From Gammaproteobacteria bacterium UBA5338 (lineage in GTDB: Bacteria; Pseudomonadota; Gammaproteobacteria; Pseudomonadales; UBA5862), in contig DHQM01000126.1 of NCBI GenBank assembly GCA_002408105.1, positions 1,011 through 7,770 on the forward strand: 6,760 nt of DNA, written 5' to 3'. Positions 5,911 to 6,760 of the stretch are shown here, one piece after another. Position 1 is the stretch's first letter; each line of letters starts with the position of its first letter. A program made the position numbers and the translations under genes. The notes beneath the pieces were generated by a model that ran no database searches, had not been told where the DNA came from, and saw only the letters and a program-made list of their open reading frames with translations.

Positions 5911-6760
5911 ATGACACCCCCCCCACACGCGGCCCAACTTCAGCTCACCGCAGACGGCAAGCTGCGCCACCTACTGGCCATCGAAGGTTTACCGGCAGCA
6001 CTGATCACCGAAATCCTCGACACCGCCGAGTCATTTCTCTCGGTGGAAGACCAGGCCGTCAAAAAGGTGCCCTTGCTGCGAGGAAAAACAGTCATGAATC
6101 TGTTTTTCGAAGCCAGCACCCGCACCCGCACCACCTTCGAACTCGCAGCCAAGCGGCTGTCTGCCGATGTGCTCAACCTGAACATTTCCACCTCGGCCAC
6201 CAGCAAAGGCGAGAGCCTCCTGGACATGCTGCGCAACCTTGAAGCCATGGCCACCGACATGTTCATCGTGCGCCACGCCGACAGCGGCGCCGCGCACTTC
6301 ATTGCCGAGCGGGTCACACCCCAGGTGGCGGTCATCAATGCCGGTGATGGCCGCCATGCCCACCCGACCCAGGCATTGCTCGACATGCTCACCATCCGGC
6401 GCCACAAAGGCCAATTCGCACCTCTGCGGGTGGCCATCGTGGGAGATGTGCTGCACTCGCGCGTGGCCAGATCACAGATCCGTGCGCTGCGCACACTCGG
6501 CACTGCCGAAGTGCGCGTGGTGGCCCCACCGACCTTGCTGCCGACGGACATCGAATCCTTCGGCGTGCAGAAATTCACCGACATGGCGACCGGTCTTGCC
6601 GGGGTCGACGTCGTGATCATGCTGCGCTTGCAGCGTGAGCGCATGCAGAGTGGGTTGCTACCGAGCTTCGAAGAATACTACCGCCGCTACGGCCTCACCG
6701 CGGAAAAGCTGGCCCTTGCCCAACCGGATGCGATCGTGATGCACCCCGGCCCCATCAACC
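5911..6760 (+). CDS. pyrB: Aspartate carbamoyltransferase catalytic subunit, cut by window edge
   Basis: An open frame from ATG 5911 to the right edge gives 283 residues plus one base, of the roughly 335 expected. The enzyme condenses carbamoyl phosphate and aspartate to carbamoyl aspartate in de novo pyrimidine synthesis. The carbamoyl-phosphate site is [10 protein letters not shown] (68-77), followed by [10 protein letters not shown] (93-102) with the loop Lys K99. Other motifs are [10 protein letters not shown] (145-154), [15 protein letters not shown], the aspartate-binding MLRLQRERM (237-245) and HPGPIN (278-283) at the edge. The N-terminal extension before RHLL (19-22) is like the Pseudomonas class of ATCase, which pairs with an inactive PyrC-like subunit usually encoded downstream, here outside the window. 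No ribosome binding site is seen. The second to fifth codons contain a run of eight C (5917-5924), with no alternative start close behind. Confidence 0.97.
   Translation, partial: MTPPPHAAQLQLTADGKLRHLLAIEGLPAALITEILDTAESFLSVEDQAVKKVPLLRGKTVMNLFFEASTRTRTTFELAAKRLSADVLNLNISTSATSKGESLLDMLRNLEAMATDMFIVRHADSGAAHFIAERVTPQVAVINAGDGRHAHPTQALLDMLTIRRHKGQFAPLRVAIVGDVLHSRVARSQIRALRTLGTAEVRVVAPPTLLPTDIESFGVQKFTDMATGLAGVDVVIMLRLQRERMQSGLLPSFEEYYRRYGLTAEKLALAQPDAIVMHPGPIN

Noticed and set aside
5940..6644. A 234-codon minus-strand frame opposite pyrB
   Set aside because: The Ser/Arg/Met-rich translation is a shadow of the pyrB codons; the plus strand shows all ATCase motifs.
1..6760. Search for tRNA, rRNA, CRISPR arrays, insertion sequences, integrase sites or a new defence-type system
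   Set aside because: No direct repeat arrays, transposase motifs, tRNA-like cloverleaf or unexplained genes are visible; nearly all sequence is accounted for by conserved core genes.

Overview
This window comes from a GC-rich chromosome (about 60% G+C by eye) of a gammaproteobacterium. The gene set and order (pilJ-I-H-G read leftward, then gshB-tonB-yqgE-ruvX-pyrR-pyrB read rightward) is the arrangement known from Pseudomonas aeruginosa around PA0402-PA0411. The proteins align by eye with Pseudomonas and E. coli members of each family. They are diverged enough, PilJ above all, that the source looks like a gammaproteobacterium outside Pseudomonas. I cannot name a genus.

Left part (1-2205, minus strand): the start of a type IV pilus chemosensory (Pil-Chp, twitching motility) operon. 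Transcription order is pilG (response regulator), pilH (response regulator), pilI (CheW-like adaptor) and pilJ (membrane chemoreceptor), with pilJ cut by the left edge. pilH and pilI overlap by an ATGA. pilG/pilH and pilI/pilJ are separated by about 70 bases each.

Middle (2206-2446): a 241-base divergent intergenic region that must hold the promoters of both the pil operon and the rightward cluster. It contains a perfect 7-bp inverted repeat in the pilG leader and a nested GC-rich hairpin in the gshB leader. No convincing sigma-70 promoter is visible.

Right part (2447-6760, plus strand): a tightly packed cluster of gshB (glutathione synthetase), tonB (energy transducer of the TonB3 type), yqgE/algH, ruvX/yqgF, pyrR and pyrB (aspartate carbamoyltransferase, cut by the right edge). 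Gaps run from -14 to +67 bases, so much of it is probably co-transcribed. The shared genes link thiol metabolism, envelope energisation and pilus function, rRNA/DNA maintenance and pyrimidine synthesis; this is conserved synteny rather than one pathway. The TonB3 type is the one tied to pilus assembly and twitching in P. aeruginosa, so it may work with the neighbouring pil genes.

This is a core-genome region with no mobile elements, RNA genes or CRISPR. I do not see an undescribed system. The observations most worth a second look are the start of ruvX (a CTG start or a 1-base frameshift is needed to keep its catalytic Asp), the diverged sensor domain of PilJ, and the two structured elements between pilG and gshB.
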